DNA of 64,000 nt from CAVRQM01 sp963822705 (GCA_963822705.1 CAWGIX010000005.1:42675-106674), one strand, 5' to 3'. Positions 8,141 to 18,484 are shown, counted from the first letter of the stretch. Numbers and translations: made by a program. Notes: a model not told the origin generated them from the letters alone.

Positions 8141-8533
8141 ATGGACCGATTCACCGGCGGTTGCCTGTGCGGCAACGTCCGGATTGTGGCGTCGGGACTC
8201 CCCTATCGGGTCGGCCTCTGTCACTGTCTCGACTGCCGCAAGCATCATGGGGCGCTTTTTCACGCGTCCGCGGTGTTCCCTCAGGATGCGGTGACGATCG
8301 ATGGCGAAACACGCGACTACGCCGGACGGTTTTTCTGTCCCCGCTGCGGCTCGTCCCTCTTCGGACGCAGCGCAGACGAAATCGAAGTGAACCTGGGATC
8401 CCTGGATGCCCCTGATCAACTGGTGCCATCCTATGAAAGCTGGATTGTCCGTCGCGAGTCCTGGTTGCCGCCGTTCCCGCTCACGAGACGATACGACCGC
8501 GATCGTGAGGCCACGAGTCGCTTCGAGGAGTAG
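8141..8533 (+). CDS. GFA-family (glutathione-dependent formaldehyde-activating enzyme-like) protein
   Basis: 130 residues with the Mss4-like zinc fold: GGCLCGNVR (CxC), LCHCLDCRKHHGALFHASAVF (CxxC-type ligands), and FFCPRCGSSLFG (CxxC). This pattern defines the GFA/CENP-V family. Most family members are not true formaldehyde-activating enzymes, so only the fold and zinc binding should be trusted. Start ATG 8141 follows GAGAAGAGA at a good distance. Monocistronic, convergent with recX. Confidence 0.85.
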   Translation: MDRFTGGCLCGNVRIVASGLPYRVGLCHCLDCRKHHGALFHASAVFPQDAVTIDGETRDYAGRFFCPRCGSSLFGRSADEIEVNLGSLDAPDQLVPSYESWIVRRESWLPPFPLTRRYDRDREATSRFEE

Positions 8534-8614
8534 GTCGCACGAACCGGTCCGGTGGGACCACGATGTTTACGACGAACCAGAGCGGCTGCACTGGAAGCGT
8601 CTCCGCGGAATGCC

Positions 8615-9178
8615 CTAGCCGTCTCGAGACCGCCGGAGCAAAGCCTCGGCGTCATCGCGCGAGAGCGCCAAAACTTGCCGGGCGATCGGCTGCGCAAATC
8701 CCGCCCTGGCCAAAACACCCAGCTCGCGGCGTGTGGCGTCCGCATCCGCCGGTCCGGCGCGGAACGGCCCGATCCGGCGCCGGCGCGCGGCAGCAGCCGC
8801 AGCGGCCAACTCCTGTTCCGGATCGTCGGGCAACACGCGGCACCTGAGCTCTGACCCCACGCCGCGCTCCGCCAGGTGCGCGGCGATGGCGGCGCGCGAG
8901 CGTCCGCTACGTGCCAGCCGGCGCGCCCGGGCCTCGGCGAAGGTCGCGTCGTCCACCGCCCCGGAGGCGGCCAGCCGCCCTGCCACCGTTCGCACCGTGG
9001 CACGCGCGGCGGCAACTGCCTCCGGCTCGGGCGAGGTTTCCCGCTGCCAGCGCGCCACCCGGCGATCGAGCACCCGGATCAGCCCCGCCACGGTCGTGGC
9101 ATAGCGTCCCAGATGGCGCAGGGCCGCCTCGTGCAGGCCGCTCTCGTCCGGCGCGGGAACGTTCGCAAGCTTCCGCAT
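8615..9178 (-). CDS. recX: Regulatory protein RecX
   Basis: 187 residues from ATG 9178. RecX caps or destabilises RecA filaments. The three-helix repeat pattern is visible: LHEAALRHLGRYATTVAGLI, then AVDDATFAEARARRLARSGRS, AAIAAHLAERGV, and the C-terminal ELGVLARAGFAQPIARQVL. The frame stays open to 9583; a start at 9289 would overlap the divergent PRC-barrel start and add a non-conserved Ala-rich leader, so 9178 is preferred. recA is not adjacent, which is common in alphaproteobacteria. Confidence 0.85.
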   Translation of the reverse strand: MRKLANVPAPDESGLHEAALRHLGRYATTVAGLIRVLDRRVARWQRETSPEPEAVAAARATVRTVAGRLAASGAVDDATFAEARARRLARSGRSRAAIAAHLAERGVGSELRCRVLPDDPEQELAAAAAAARRRRIGPFRAGPADADATRRELGVLARAGFAQPIARQVLALSRDDAEALLRRSRDG

Positions 9179-9208
9179 GGCCCGAGCATGCCACTCCCGG
9201 GCTGCCCC

Positions 9209-9244
9209 GGAAACCGCGCCGGAAACCGCGCCGGAAACCGTGCC
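9209..9244. repeat. Three tandem copies of a 12-bp unit
   Basis: GGAAACCGCGCC occurs at 9209-9220 and 9221-9232 and with one change (GGAAACCGTGCC) at 9233-9244, in the 109-bp space between divergent recX and the PRC-barrel gene. Could be a slippage product or a multi-copy protein site. Confidence 0.8.
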
Positions 9245-9287
9245 GGCGGGTGCGACGTTGCGGGGATGCACAGCTTTTGAGGCCGCC

Positions 9288-9836
9288 ATGTCTTCTCGCT
9301 CGCCCGTCTCGGCTCGCTCGGCAGTCCGCCCGATCCTTTTCGGGGCGGCGATCGTCGCCGCCTCCATGCTGGGTCCACGGTGCATGGCACAGGACACGGC
9401 AAACCCGGTACCCGCCGCGCCCGCCGTCACTGCCCCCGCACCGGCCACCGTCGCGCCGGGCACGGCCACCGAAACGGCGTCTCCTGCCGCCGGGTCGCAG
9501 CAGACCGGTGCAACGCTTGGCGCCCCCAAGCTGGTCGTGGCCTCGGTGCGCCTGGACGGCGGCTGGCGCGCCAGCAAGTTCATCGGCTCCGCCGTCTACG
9601 ACGACCAGAACCAGAAAATCGGCACGGTCGACGACCTGGTGATGACCGGCAAGGACAAGGTCGCGGTGGCGGTCCTCTCGGTGGGCGGCTTCCTGGGCCT
9701 GGGCAACAAGCTGGTGGCCATCCCGTTCGACCAGCTGAGCTACGATCCCGGCAGCAAGGACGCAAAAGTGGTGATGCCGAGTGCCAACAAGGACACGCTC
9801 ACCAAAATGCCGAGTTTTACCTACGGCAACGGCTGA
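9288..9836 (+). CDS. Exported PRC-barrel domain protein
   Basis: 182 residues from ATG 9288. A hydrophobic signal (AVRPILFGAAIVAASMLGPRCMA) is followed by an Ala/Pro/Thr-rich linker and a PRC-barrel domain: ASKFIGSAVYDDQNQKIGTV, DDLVMTGKDKVAVAVLSVGG, LGNKLVAIPFDQL. PRC-barrel proteins of this periplasmic type are frequent in Rhodospirillales; their function is unknown. The frame is open from 9177 but the added residues are low-complexity. Confidence 0.82.
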   Translation: MSSRSPVSARSAVRPILFGAAIVAASMLGPRCMAQDTANPVPAAPAVTAPAPATVAPGTATETASPAAGSQQTGATLGAPKLVVASVRLDGGWRASKFIGSAVYDDQNQKIGTVDDLVMTGKDKVAVAVLSVGGFLGLGNKLVAIPFDQLSYDPGSKDAKVVMPSANKDTLTKMPSFTYGNG

Positions 9837-10266
9837 TTCAAATCGTCGGCAACTCGGATGTTGCCGGACGCGCTCGGACGATAGCGCCAAGGATTCGTTG
9901 ATGGGGCGGGTCCACGAGGGGCGGAACTGCGTCTGACGTGGGGTACGCGACGGATCGGGGGAAAGTAAAACGGACCCTGCTGGCGCTGACCTGGCGCCCT
10001 CGATTACTGCCGAAATTATGTAAACTGTCTTCTGCGGCTTTGTCGTGTGCCCGGTTCCTGATTTCGCTGGCTCGACCTCGGCTCGCGTCCCGGCGTTGGC
10101 AAAGCTTCGCCCCAGTTCCTGGCCGGAAGCGGACGGTCCGCAATCAAGAGGTCGGGAGCGAAAAGCAGACATCCGCCACCGTTTGCCCGTCGGCGGCTTC
10201 CGACCCAAAAGCCGGCCTTCGGCGCATGAGACCCGATGACTGGGAGCGACTGTGCTTAGCAGCCGC
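9837..10266. other. Intergenic region, no gene seen
   Basis: 430 bp. Eleven bp after the PRC-barrel stop there is a perfect 7-bp inverted repeat CGGCAAC/GTTGCCG (9847-9866, 6-nt loop) without a T-tract, a possible terminator. The rest contains only short unsupported reading frames. Confidence 0.5.
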
Positions 10267-12193
10267 TCACGACATAGTCGCAGGGTAGGGCCATAATCTC
10301 GTTGCCAGAGCAGCCATCTCGGCACCGCGCTGCATAATTCTTTCCTCATCCCAGTCCGAAGCGTTCAGGATCGAACGGTTCAGTTCGAGCATCGTATGCT
10401 TGGCGATCTCGTCCCGCTTCTGCACGAAAGGACCATTACTCACCGCGCTGTTCAGCGGCTGTGTCAGAAGCGTGAGGTTTCCCAGCGTTTGCTTGAGACG
10501 CTCCCGGCGGGTGATAACCCCCGCGCGCGATCCATCCTCCGCCGATGACACCAACAGCTCCATCCTCTGGGCCTCAGTCCCGTCCGGCAGGCGCCAATGC
10601 TCCGTCCAGGAATGTGGTAGGATATGCTCAACGGTGAGCCCCGGCGCCACATCGCCAGCATCGCTGAACTTCGTCCACCGGGCTTTTTCGATGGCTTCAA
10701 GGAGCAAGCGCACGCGGGGCCCGATAGCGGAATAGAGCGGCTTGGTTGTCAGTCCGCGCTCGAACTCCGCATCACCAGGGAACCGCGCCGAGTCCGCTTT
10801 TGAAGCCATGAGTGCCCGCTCTACACTTTCCGATGTCCAGTCGCTTGCATCGAGCTTGGCGATGATCGATAGGAAGACCTTGTTGTAATTGGCATTGTTG
10901 AGCCGGCACGCCGCCCGTCGGACAATGTAGCTGAGGAGCACATCGAGGCTCCGCGCTTTGTCCGCCGTTTCTAACCCCTCGGCGCCCCACAGGCGGAGCA
11001 CTAATGGATATACCGTCGTCTGATCCCAAGGCAAAAGCTTCCGGGCAAAGTTGCCGAGTGGCGATGCGCTATTCCTCTCGATGAGCTCCCGATAGATCGT
11101 GCCATAGTGACTGAGCTCGAGCAGCTCGTCGACGATTGTTGGATACGCCCGACTACGGACGAATGCCTTGTACTCACTGAACAGCTTCGAAAGGTTGACC
11201 TCGCTCGCAATCTGCCCGGCAATGAAATTGGCGAGGAAGAACTCAAGCCGGGGTTTTTTGAATCTCCCCTGCTTCTCCTCCACCTCCCAGAATCGATCCT
11301 CGAACGGCTTCCAGTGCAGATCAAACAGCTTTTCGGCCGTCGGCTCGCCCGGCTTCGCCCGGGCATCCGCCCGCTGAAAGATGTTGTTGCGGATGAGGTC
11401 CGCGGCCAAAAGCGGCTCGCCTCGTTCGTTCAGCGTCTCGAAGATCACCTGGGCATCGTCGCCGTCTTCGAGCACGATTTCGACGACCTTGAACTCCTCG
11501 ACGAGCGCCTGCCAGATCGCGTCGAGCTTGCTCTCGTTCGGATGCCCGCTATCCACTTCCTCCGACGCGTCGGTGAATTCGCTTTCCAGATCGCTCGTCT
11601 CGACAGCGTGCTTTATCTTCTCGAAGAAATAGCCATAGGCGAGCATGAGCTTCGGGATGTAGCTGTAGCTGTAAATCTTGTCCTGACCCTTGTAGAACCA
11701 GTCGGGATATTTGGCGTGCAGCTTGGCGCGTCCGAGAGTGAGGATATCGATGAACAGAGGCCGATCATACTGCGTTGGCCAGACCTTGAATTTCTCGATA
11801 TCTGGCTCCTCCATTAGATGCAGCTTGTCGTTATAGAGGTAGCTGTCAATATTCGATGCTGTTGCTTCGAACTTCGCGGAGATGGCATAGTCGCGCGCAG
11901 CCGCGAGGAAGAGCTGAAAAGTGGTCAGACGCTGCTGCCCATCCACCACCTGGAAGGATGGAACGCGCTTGGCGGAGAAAGCGCCGCGCGAATTCCAGCA
12001 CCACTGCGCCCATGAAATGTGAAAACCGCCTGTCGCGGCCCTCAAGCCGCTCAATCGCTTTCGTCCGGATATCCGCCCAGAACGGCTCCCACTGCTTTTT
12101 CTCATTCCAGACATAGTGCCTCTGGTAAATCGGCACGCAAAAGCGCCATCGGTTCTGTAGAACTTGGCCGACAATAACGGGACCTGCTTTCAA
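10267..12193 (-). CDS. GmrSD-type restriction/DUF262-DUF1524 protein, one suspected frameshift
   Basis: Predicted modification-dependent (type IV) restriction nuclease. The N-terminal part (TTG 12193, GAGGAAG 6 nt upstream) shows VPIYQRHYVWNEKKQWEPFW and HFMGAVVLE; the protein then continues in another frame with VPSFQVVDGQQRLTTFQ, the DUF262 (GmrS) NTPase-like motif. The C-terminal GmrD/DUF1524 nuclease motif is GLTVEHILPHSWTEHW, followed by TLGNLTLLTQPLNSAVSN. The frame changes near 11985. If that base is an error the protein is about 641 residues and intact. Locally lower G+C and its solitary position between unrelated genes suggest acquisition as a defence gene. Confidence 0.85.
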
Positions 12194-12696
12194 CGGACTT
12201 CCTCACCGTATTGGACTTGCAAGACCTTACTCCCGCCGTCATCGACAATTCACTGAGATTCGCACGAAGCTGGCGTGCGTTGAAGTCGGCCGGCTCGAAT
12301 GTCTCATTCGGAGCGCTCTGCCGAGGGCGATTGATGTCCGAGAAGGGCGCAAAGCCGCCGATGACAGACCGGCACTCTATGTCTGGTTCCTACCCACAGC
12401 AAACGTCGGGCCCTCGAAAGTCAAGACTTCCGGGAATTCTGGTTCCGACAGTCACACCCTTAACAGACGCCCGCTCGTTGGCCCCGATCCGCATCCGAGC
12501 ACCAGCGGCGCTTCGCTCAAGCGGGGTCCTGGTCCCGGTCGGAGGCGGTCGCTTCGGTTTCTGCTCCGCCCGGACATACCGCAGGGCCGGTACCACAGCA
12601 GATCGGTCGAGGACCAAGCTGGCCGGGATCGGACTGCCACGACTGACAAAAAAAACATCCTTGACCCGCCCCGCGGCGTGCGTTAGTGCTTCTAAC
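12194..12696. other. Intergenic region, no gene seen
   Basis: About 500 bp between the restriction gene and the degenerate family gene. Several reading frames are open on both strands but none shows a domain, signal or codon pattern I recognise. It contains the promoter region of the restriction gene at its left end. Confidence 0.4.
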
Positions 12697-13396
12697 ATGT
12701 GGTTTCTCCCCCCGCCCGCCCCTCCCACCGGACGCCAGCCTCTCCGATCGCTTTACCCGGTTCACCCACGGAGTGGCCCGGGGGCTGGGGGCACGCTACG
12801 ACGCCGACCGGAGGTCCGGGGTGTATATCATCGCCGTGCAGCTGGTGAACCTGATCGGGATCCGGCTGCAAAACCTCCGGCTCAGGTTCATAGCCCTGCC
12901 GCCCGCGCCCAGGCGGGTCCGCTGCCGCCGCCCCGGCCGCCCGGGACCGGAAACGGGAAGCCCGAAAGCGACAACACCCGTTTCCCGAGCCGTTCGCCTG
13001 GCTGCTAAAACTGGGGCAGTGGCGGGTGGCGCCCTGTCAGGGGGATTTGGAGCGGCTGCTGGCGGATCCGGAGATGCAGGAGTTGCTCCGCAACGCGCCT
13101 CAGGCGGGGCGGATGCTCCGGCCGTTGTGCCGGATGCTGGCGTAGTCCCCGACCCGGCGCTCCTGCCCCCGCCGCCGAAACGGCCCCGCCCGGGCCAGGC
13201 CGGCTGGCCCCGAACCGGCCCTCACCGGACCGGCGGCAAAAGCCGATGCGCAAGCGTCCGGTGCGCACCGAGCCGTATAAGCGCAAGCCGAAGTGGACCG
13301 AGCCCGGCACGGAGTGGCGCAAGTGGCGCGGCATCTGGATGCTGGAGCCGATCCGAAAACCGGCCCCTGTCCGGGCGCCTGCCTCACGCACGCCCA
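12697..13396 (+). pseudogene. Degenerate copy 1 of a Pro/Arg-rich hypothetical gene family
   Basis: Reads through three frames: RFTHGVARGLGARYDADRRS and IIAVQLVNLIGIRLQNLRLR, then AARAQAGPLPPPRPPG, then FAWLLKLGQWRVAPCQ, DLERLLADPEMQELLRNAPQ, RMLRPLCRMLA, and finally PDPALLPPPPKRPRP, KRPVRTEPYKRKPKW and PGTEWRKWRGIWMLEPIRKP. The same blocks in the same order occur on the opposite strand at 42311-42995. I recognise the pattern as a multi-copy hypothetical family of Acetobacteraceae; function unknown. At least two frameshifts and a stop at 13141. The 3-prime end is uncertain because no clear stop fits before the mscS gene. Confidence 0.65.
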
Positions 13397-13399
13397 TAT

Positions 13400-13417
13400 C
13401 GTTCCGATATCGGAACG
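13400..13417. promoter_or_regulatory. Perfect 18-bp palindrome
   Basis: CGTTCCGATATCGGAACG is its own reverse complement. It lies between the end of the degenerate family gene and the reconstructed mscS stop at 13423, that is in a convergent intergenic spot. No T-tract follows. It could be an operator of a dimeric regulator or a bidirectional terminator core. Confidence 0.4.
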
Positions 13418-13422
13418 TCTAT

Positions 13423-15895
13423 CTACTTGGCGTGATCGAGCGCCGCAGGCGGAGGCGACAAGGGTTGGGATGCGGCGCCGGCGTCCCTCGCCGTCTCGTC
13501 CATCCGCCACGCGTGCGCCTCCGCCAGTCCAGGCTCCTGGTGTTGCAGCAATACGGCCTGCGGCGGGATTGGCCAGACGGATGCCCCAATCCTCGAACCG
13601 CATTTTCACCCGGCGGTTGAATTCCCGCTGCACCCCCCAGCGGGCGGCGTCGGTGCACTCGATCTGTCCGACCAGGGTCACCGTGGAGGCGTCCACGTGA
13701 TCGACCCCCCAAAACGCCAGATCGGCGCGGATGCCGGGGCCGAATTCCGGATCGCTGCGCAATTCCGCGCCGATCCGCCGGATCGCGTCCGCCACCCGGT
13801 CCACGTCTTCCTCGATGGCCACGGTCACGCTGATGGCGGCGTTGCCGATGCCGCGATTGGTGTTGGTCACCGTGGTCACCGAGCTGAACGGGATCACGTG
13901 CACCGAGCCGTCGCCGGCGCGCAGGCGGATGGTGCGCACCGACAGTTTCTCCACCGTGCCGGACAGGCCGGAGACCGTGACCCACTCGCCGACCTGCATG
14001 GCGTTCTCCAGCAGCAGGAAAATGCCGGTGATGAAATCCTGCACCAGTTTCTGCGAGCCGAACCCCAGGGCGACGCCGAAAATCCCGGCCCCCGCCAGCA
14101 GCGGCCCGGTGTTGACGCCCAGCTCCGACAGCGCGGTCAGGCCGACGACGATAATGATCAGGGCCAGCAGGCAGCTGCGCAGCAACGGCGCCAGCGTGCG
14201 CAGCCGGCCGGCCTGGGCATATTGGCCGGACGCCGACAGACGGTCGAGGTTGCGGTCGATCGCGGCGTTGGCCAGCTCCCAGATCACCAGGTCCACCACC
14301 AGGATCACCAGAATGGTGATGATGGCGTAGGCCGCGCGCGTGCCCAGGGCGCCGGCGCTGAACCACCGCAACACGTCCACGCCCCAGGCCTGCAACAGCG
14401 CCAGCAGCGTCAGCACGCCGATGCTCACCTGAGCCAGGCGACGCACCAGCGGATAGTAGCGGCCGGCGCGCCGGCTCAGCACCGGTCGCCGTTCCCCGGC
14501 GCGGAAACTCCTGTCCACCGCCCCCAGCACGGCAATGGCCAGCACGCGCGAGACGATCAGCACCAGAATCGTGGCCAAGGTCAGCCGCAGCACATGCGAC
14601 ACGCCGTTCCTCGCCTGCACCGCCCAGACCAGCCATGTGCCCAGGATCACCGCCGAGGCGACCCAGTGCCAGACCTCGGCAAACCGCCCGGCCAGCGCCG
14701 CCCAGCTGGAGGAACTGCCGGAACGCGGGCGCAGCCGGCGGGCCACCAGGCGGCGCGAGCGCCAGACCAGGCCGATCAGGCCCAGATGCACCGCCAATGC
14801 CACCAGCTTGAGCAAACCCTGCTGCGCCGCCTCGTCCAGGCCCAGCCGGGCGCCGATCGCCGCCGCCGCGCTGCCGAGAATGGCAATGCCGGCCAGCCAC
14901 TGTGTCCAGGGGATCAGCGACCGCGCCGTGGCGTCGCTCAGATCGAACAGCCGCCAATGCCCCACCGGGTCGGTGAACAGCAGGCGCGTCACGCAGAGCA
15001 CCGCCCGGAACAGCACATAGGCGTAGATCGCCTGCAGCACGATCATCTTGGTGGTGAACAGCTCCACCAGACCGGTGCCGAGCAGCAGATTGCCGGTGAT
15101 CGCAAACGCCACCACCGGCAGGAACGTGAGCACTGCCCGCAGCAGCGAGCCCGGCAGCCGTCGCAGCAGGCGCAGCGAGCGCATCGCCCGCGCGCGCGGA
15201 TGGGTCTCGGCCAGCACCGTTTCGTCAACCTGCGGGGCGCGCAACTCGGCGACCTCCCCGGCGCGGTCGAGCACGCGCATGAGCCCCCGCAGCACCCGGA
15301 CGGCGGCATACTGCACGGCAAAAGCGAGCCCGAGGATAAGGCTCGATTTCAGCGCCGCATCGACGATGCGCTCGCGCAGCACCGGATCGGTGCTGGCATG
15401 GCGCACCCAGCGGACCATGGCGGGAAAACCGGTCATGGCCCGAACCGCAGCGGCCAGTTCATGCGACGACTGTTGCAGCCCGCCCGCCGCCTCGCCGATC
15501 AGCTCCGCCCCCAAGCCACCCGGCGTGAGCGCCACCGCCTTGGCCGTCGCCGCCGGGGGCGGCGTCGTGCCCAAGACCCCGGTGGCCAGCGCGGCCGCTC
15601 CGGCAGCCGCGGCCGGCGCAGCGGAGGCGGGCGGGGGAGTTGCCGCCACTGCCTGCAGTTCTGCCAGGAGCGCCTGCCGGCGCGCATCGTCTTGCAGCAC
15701 ATCCAGCAATAGCTGCGCCTGCGCCGGGGACAGCTTTGCGGGCGCGGCGGGCGCAGGTTCCGGGGCCGCCGCCGGGGTCGCAGCGCCCGGGGCCTGCGCC
15801 AGCGCGGGGACCAGGGCGGCGAGCAGGAACAGCACGCTCAGGCAGGCAGCGCGAACAGGCATCGGTCTGGTCAGGGCCCTCGGCCGGGTTGCCAT
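13423..15895 (-). CDS. MscS-family mechanosensitive channel, C-terminal frameshift suspected
   Basis: Large inner-membrane channel, about 820 residues. Signal (AACLSVLFLLAALVPALAQA), Ala/Pro-rich periplasmic N-terminus, about ten membrane segments, then the MscS pore and beta domain: GVALGFGSQKLVQDFITGIF, LLENAMQVGEWVTVSGLSGT, VEKLSVRTIRLRAGDGSVHV, IPFSSVTTVTN. Opens on membrane tension to release osmolytes. As written, the frame runs on to 13100, antisense to the degenerate gene; a one-base shift near 13566 instead gives LANPPQAVLLQHQEPGLAEA and a stop at 13423, which I consider the true end. Divergent from argD. Confidence 0.85.
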
Positions 15896-16005
15896 GAAGA
15901 CGCCCGGCTTCTAGCGGCGCGCACGCCGGCAGTCACCTCGCGGCCGGTTTGACTTCGGGACCGGGCGGGCAGCATTTTCGCGGGCTCCGGGACGAGGAAG
16001 CTCCG

Positions 16006-17203
16006 ATGATCCCTGCGCTGATGCCAACTTACGCACGGGCCGACCTCGCCTTCGAGCGTGGCGAGGGTGCATTTCTGTTCGCCGACGACGGCCGCCGCCT
16101 CCTCGATTTCGGCGCCGGGCTCGCCACCTCCTCGCTGGGACACGACCACCCGCATCTGGTTGCCGCCATTGCCGAGCAGGCGCGCCGGGTGATCCACACC
16201 TCCAACCTGTACCGCGTGCCGCAGGCCGAACGGCTGGCGGCCCGGTTCGTGGAGGCGACGTTCGCCGACAGCGTGTTCTTCTGCAATTCCGGCGCCGAGG
16301 CCAACGAGGGCATGGTGAAGATGATCCGCCGCGCCCAGCACGCGACCGGCCACCCCGAGCGCTACCGCGTCATCTGTTTCGAGGGCGCGTTCCACGGCCG
16401 CACCCTGGCCATGCTGGCCGCCACCGGCAACGAGAAATACCTGGCCGGGTTCGGACCCGAGGTGGACGGGTTCGACCACGTGCCGTTCGGCAACATGAAC
16501 GCGGTGCGCGACGCCATCACCCCGCAGACGGCGGGGATTCTGGTCGAGCCGGTCCAGGGCGAAGGCGGCGTCCGCCCCGCCTCGCTCCGCTTTCTCCGCG
16601 AACTGCGCGAGGCGGCGGACGAGTTCGGTCTGGTTTTTGGCATGGACGAGATCCAGACCGGGATGGGGCGCAGCGGTAAACTGTTTGCCCATGAATGGGC
16701 CGGCATCGCCCCGGACGTGATGTCGGTCGCCAAAGGCATTGCCGGCGGGGTGCCGATGGGTGCCATTCTGGCCCGCGAGCATATTGCCAAACACCTGTCG
16801 CCCGGCAGCCACGGCACGACGTTCGGCGGCAACCCGCTGGCCTGCGCCGCCGCCAACGCGGTGCTTGACGTGATTCTCGCCCCCGGTTTCCTGGCCGACG
16901 TGGATCGGCGCGCGCGCCGCCTCTGGGCCGGCCTGACCGAAATCGTGCGCGCCAATCCCGACGTGTTTGCCGAGGTGCGCGGCGCCGGATTGCTGCTGGC
17001 CCTGCAATGCGCGGTGCCGAACACCGAGGTGCAGAAGGCGTGCCTGGCGCAGGGACTTTTGGTGCTGACCGCCGGCGAGAACGTGCTGCGCCTGGCTCCG
17101 CCGCTGATCGTGGGCGATACGGAAATCGACACCGCGTTGAGAGATGATCCGGACCGCTGCCCGTCGCGCGGCGCCTGTTCCAGAGAAAGTCGCGGCGCAA
17201 TGA
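16006..17203 (+). CDS. argD: Acetylornithine aminotransferase, one suspected frameshift
   Basis: PLP enzyme of arginine synthesis (N-acetylglutamate semialdehyde to N-acetylornithine); may also serve in lysine synthesis. Landmarks: FFCNSGAEANEGMVKMIRRA, FEGAFHGRTLAMLAATG, GILVEPVQGEGG, FGMDEIQTGMGRSGKLFA, SVAKGIAGGVPMGAI (PLP Lys) and GTTFGGNPLACAAA. Start ATG 16006. As written the frame runs into argF; an extra base near 17140 explains this. In the shifted frame the end reads EMIRTAARRAAPVPEKVAAQ and stops at 17201-17203, overlapping the argF ATG by the common ATGA arrangement. About 398 residues, the normal family length. Confidence 0.93.
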
Positions 17204-18135
17204 GTGCCGCCCTGCGTCCGCTTCCCGAACCGCCTCGCCACTTTTTGGATTTGCGCGAGTTCGACACGGCCACGCTGCGGCGCATGCTGGATGCGGCGGT
17301 TTCCTACAAACGTGCCGGTACCGCCTCCCGGCCGCTCGCGGGGCGCACGCTGGCCATGGTGTTTGAAAAACCCTCCACCCGCACACGGGTGAGTTTCGAA
17401 CTCGCCATGCGCCAGCTGGGCGGCGAGGTAGTGGTGCTGTCGGGTGCGGACATGCAGACCGGACGCGGCGAGACGCTGGCCGACACGGCGCGCGTGCTGT
17501 CGCGCTATGTAGACGCCATCATGTTCCGCACCGCCGAGTCGGCACGGCTACACGAACTGGCCGAGCATGCGACGGTGCCGGTGATCAACGGGCTGACCGC
17601 CGAGAGCCACCCCTGCCAGCTCATGGCCGACGTGCTGACATTCGAAGAGCATCGCGGCCCGATTGCCGGCCAGACCGTGGCCTGGTGCGGCGACGGCAAC
17701 AACATGGCCCGCACCTGGATCGAGGCCGCCGTCCGTTTCGGTTTTCCGCTACGCCTCGCCACTCCCGGCGAATTGCGCCCGCCCGATTCGGTGGTGGCCT
17801 GGGCGCGCGCGCAGGGTGCGGCAATCGAGCTTGTCGACGATCCCCTGGCGGCGGTGCGCGGCTCGCGCTGCGTGGTGACCGACGCGTGGGTCAGCATGTC
17901 CGACGATCCGGCATCGAACCGGCACAATCTGCTGGCGCCGTATCGGGTGACGCCGGCCGTAATGGCGGGTGCCGCGCGCGACGCGGTGTTCATGCATTGC
18001 CTGCCGGCTCATCGCGGCGAGGAAGTTGCGGCCGAGGTGATCGACGGAGCGCAATCGGTGGTGTTCGACGAAGCGGAGAATCGGCTGCACGCGCAGAAGG
18101 GGGTGCTGGCCTGGGCTTTGGGGACGATCGGCTAG
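17200..18135 (+). CDS. argF: Ornithine carbamoyltransferase
   Basis: Converts ornithine and carbamoyl phosphate to citrulline. 311 residues from ATG 17200. Carbamoyl-phosphate site FEKPSTRTRVSFELAMRQLG, second motif NGLTAESHPCQLMADVLTF, and HCLPAHRGEEV (ornithine-side Cys-Leu-Pro). Overlaps the reconstructed argD stop by 4 bp, so the two are translationally coupled. The gene looks complete. Confidence 0.96.
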   Translation: MSAALRPLPEPPRHFLDLREFDTATLRRMLDAAVSYKRAGTASRPLAGRTLAMVFEKPSTRTRVSFELAMRQLGGEVVVLSGADMQTGRGETLADTARVLSRYVDAIMFRTAESARLHELAEHATVPVINGLTAESHPCQLMADVLTFEEHRGPIAGQTVAWCGDGNNMARTWIEAAVRFGFPLRLATPGELRPPDSVVAWARAQGAAIELVDDPLAAVRGSRCVVTDAWVSMSDDPASNRHNLLAPYRVTPAVMAGAARDAVFMHCLPAHRGEEVAAEVIDGAQSVVFDEAENRLHAQKGVLAWALGTIG

Positions 18136-18430
18136 CGCCACGGGCCGCCGCAGCAATCCGCGATACTGCCGTCGCCAGACCACGAAGCCGGCAGAATTCG
18201 ATTCGCCCGGACCCGTAGGGGCCGAGCATTTCCCATCTGTGAGCGTGCGACGTACTATCGCATGCATAGCGCGAAAAACTCAATATCGGAGCGCACTGTA
18301 GCCGTCTTGTCACTTTGGACCGAAACGGCGGGATGCTTGTTCCTGCGCATGCTTCGGTATATCCATCCATCGATGCGTCGAAAGGCGAGTGGTTCGCAGC
18401 GCCTGGACCGCCGCGTAACGCATGAAGTAG

Positions 18431-18484
18431 AACTTGCTTTCGAAAAACAGCGAGAAGCTCTGCGCTTGTTTACGATACCTGCAG
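18431..18484. repeat. Copy A of a diverged ~55-bp element
   Basis: Contains CGAGAAGCTCTGCGCTTGTT and ends in CCTGCAG. Aligns by eye with 18709-18761 and 20439-20494; shared core is (T/C)TTGG/C-CT..CG-AAGA followed by GA(A)GCTCTKCGCT and TTGCAG. It is the only copy not directly before a GloVer gene. Confidence 0.45.

Noticed and set aside
8615..9583. 322-residue RecX with a long N-terminal part
   Set aside because: The added residues are antisense to the PRC-barrel signal and linker and are low-complexity; RecX similarity starts at 9178.
13100..13423. C-terminal extension of MscS to 931 residues
   Set aside because: The extra residues are antisense to the degenerate family gene and have no channel similarity; a one-base shift gives a natural stop at 13423.
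15949..18135. True ArgD-ArgF bifunctional protein
   Set aside because: The ArgD C-terminus and its ATGA stop are intact in the neighbouring frame; a one-base error explains the fusion.
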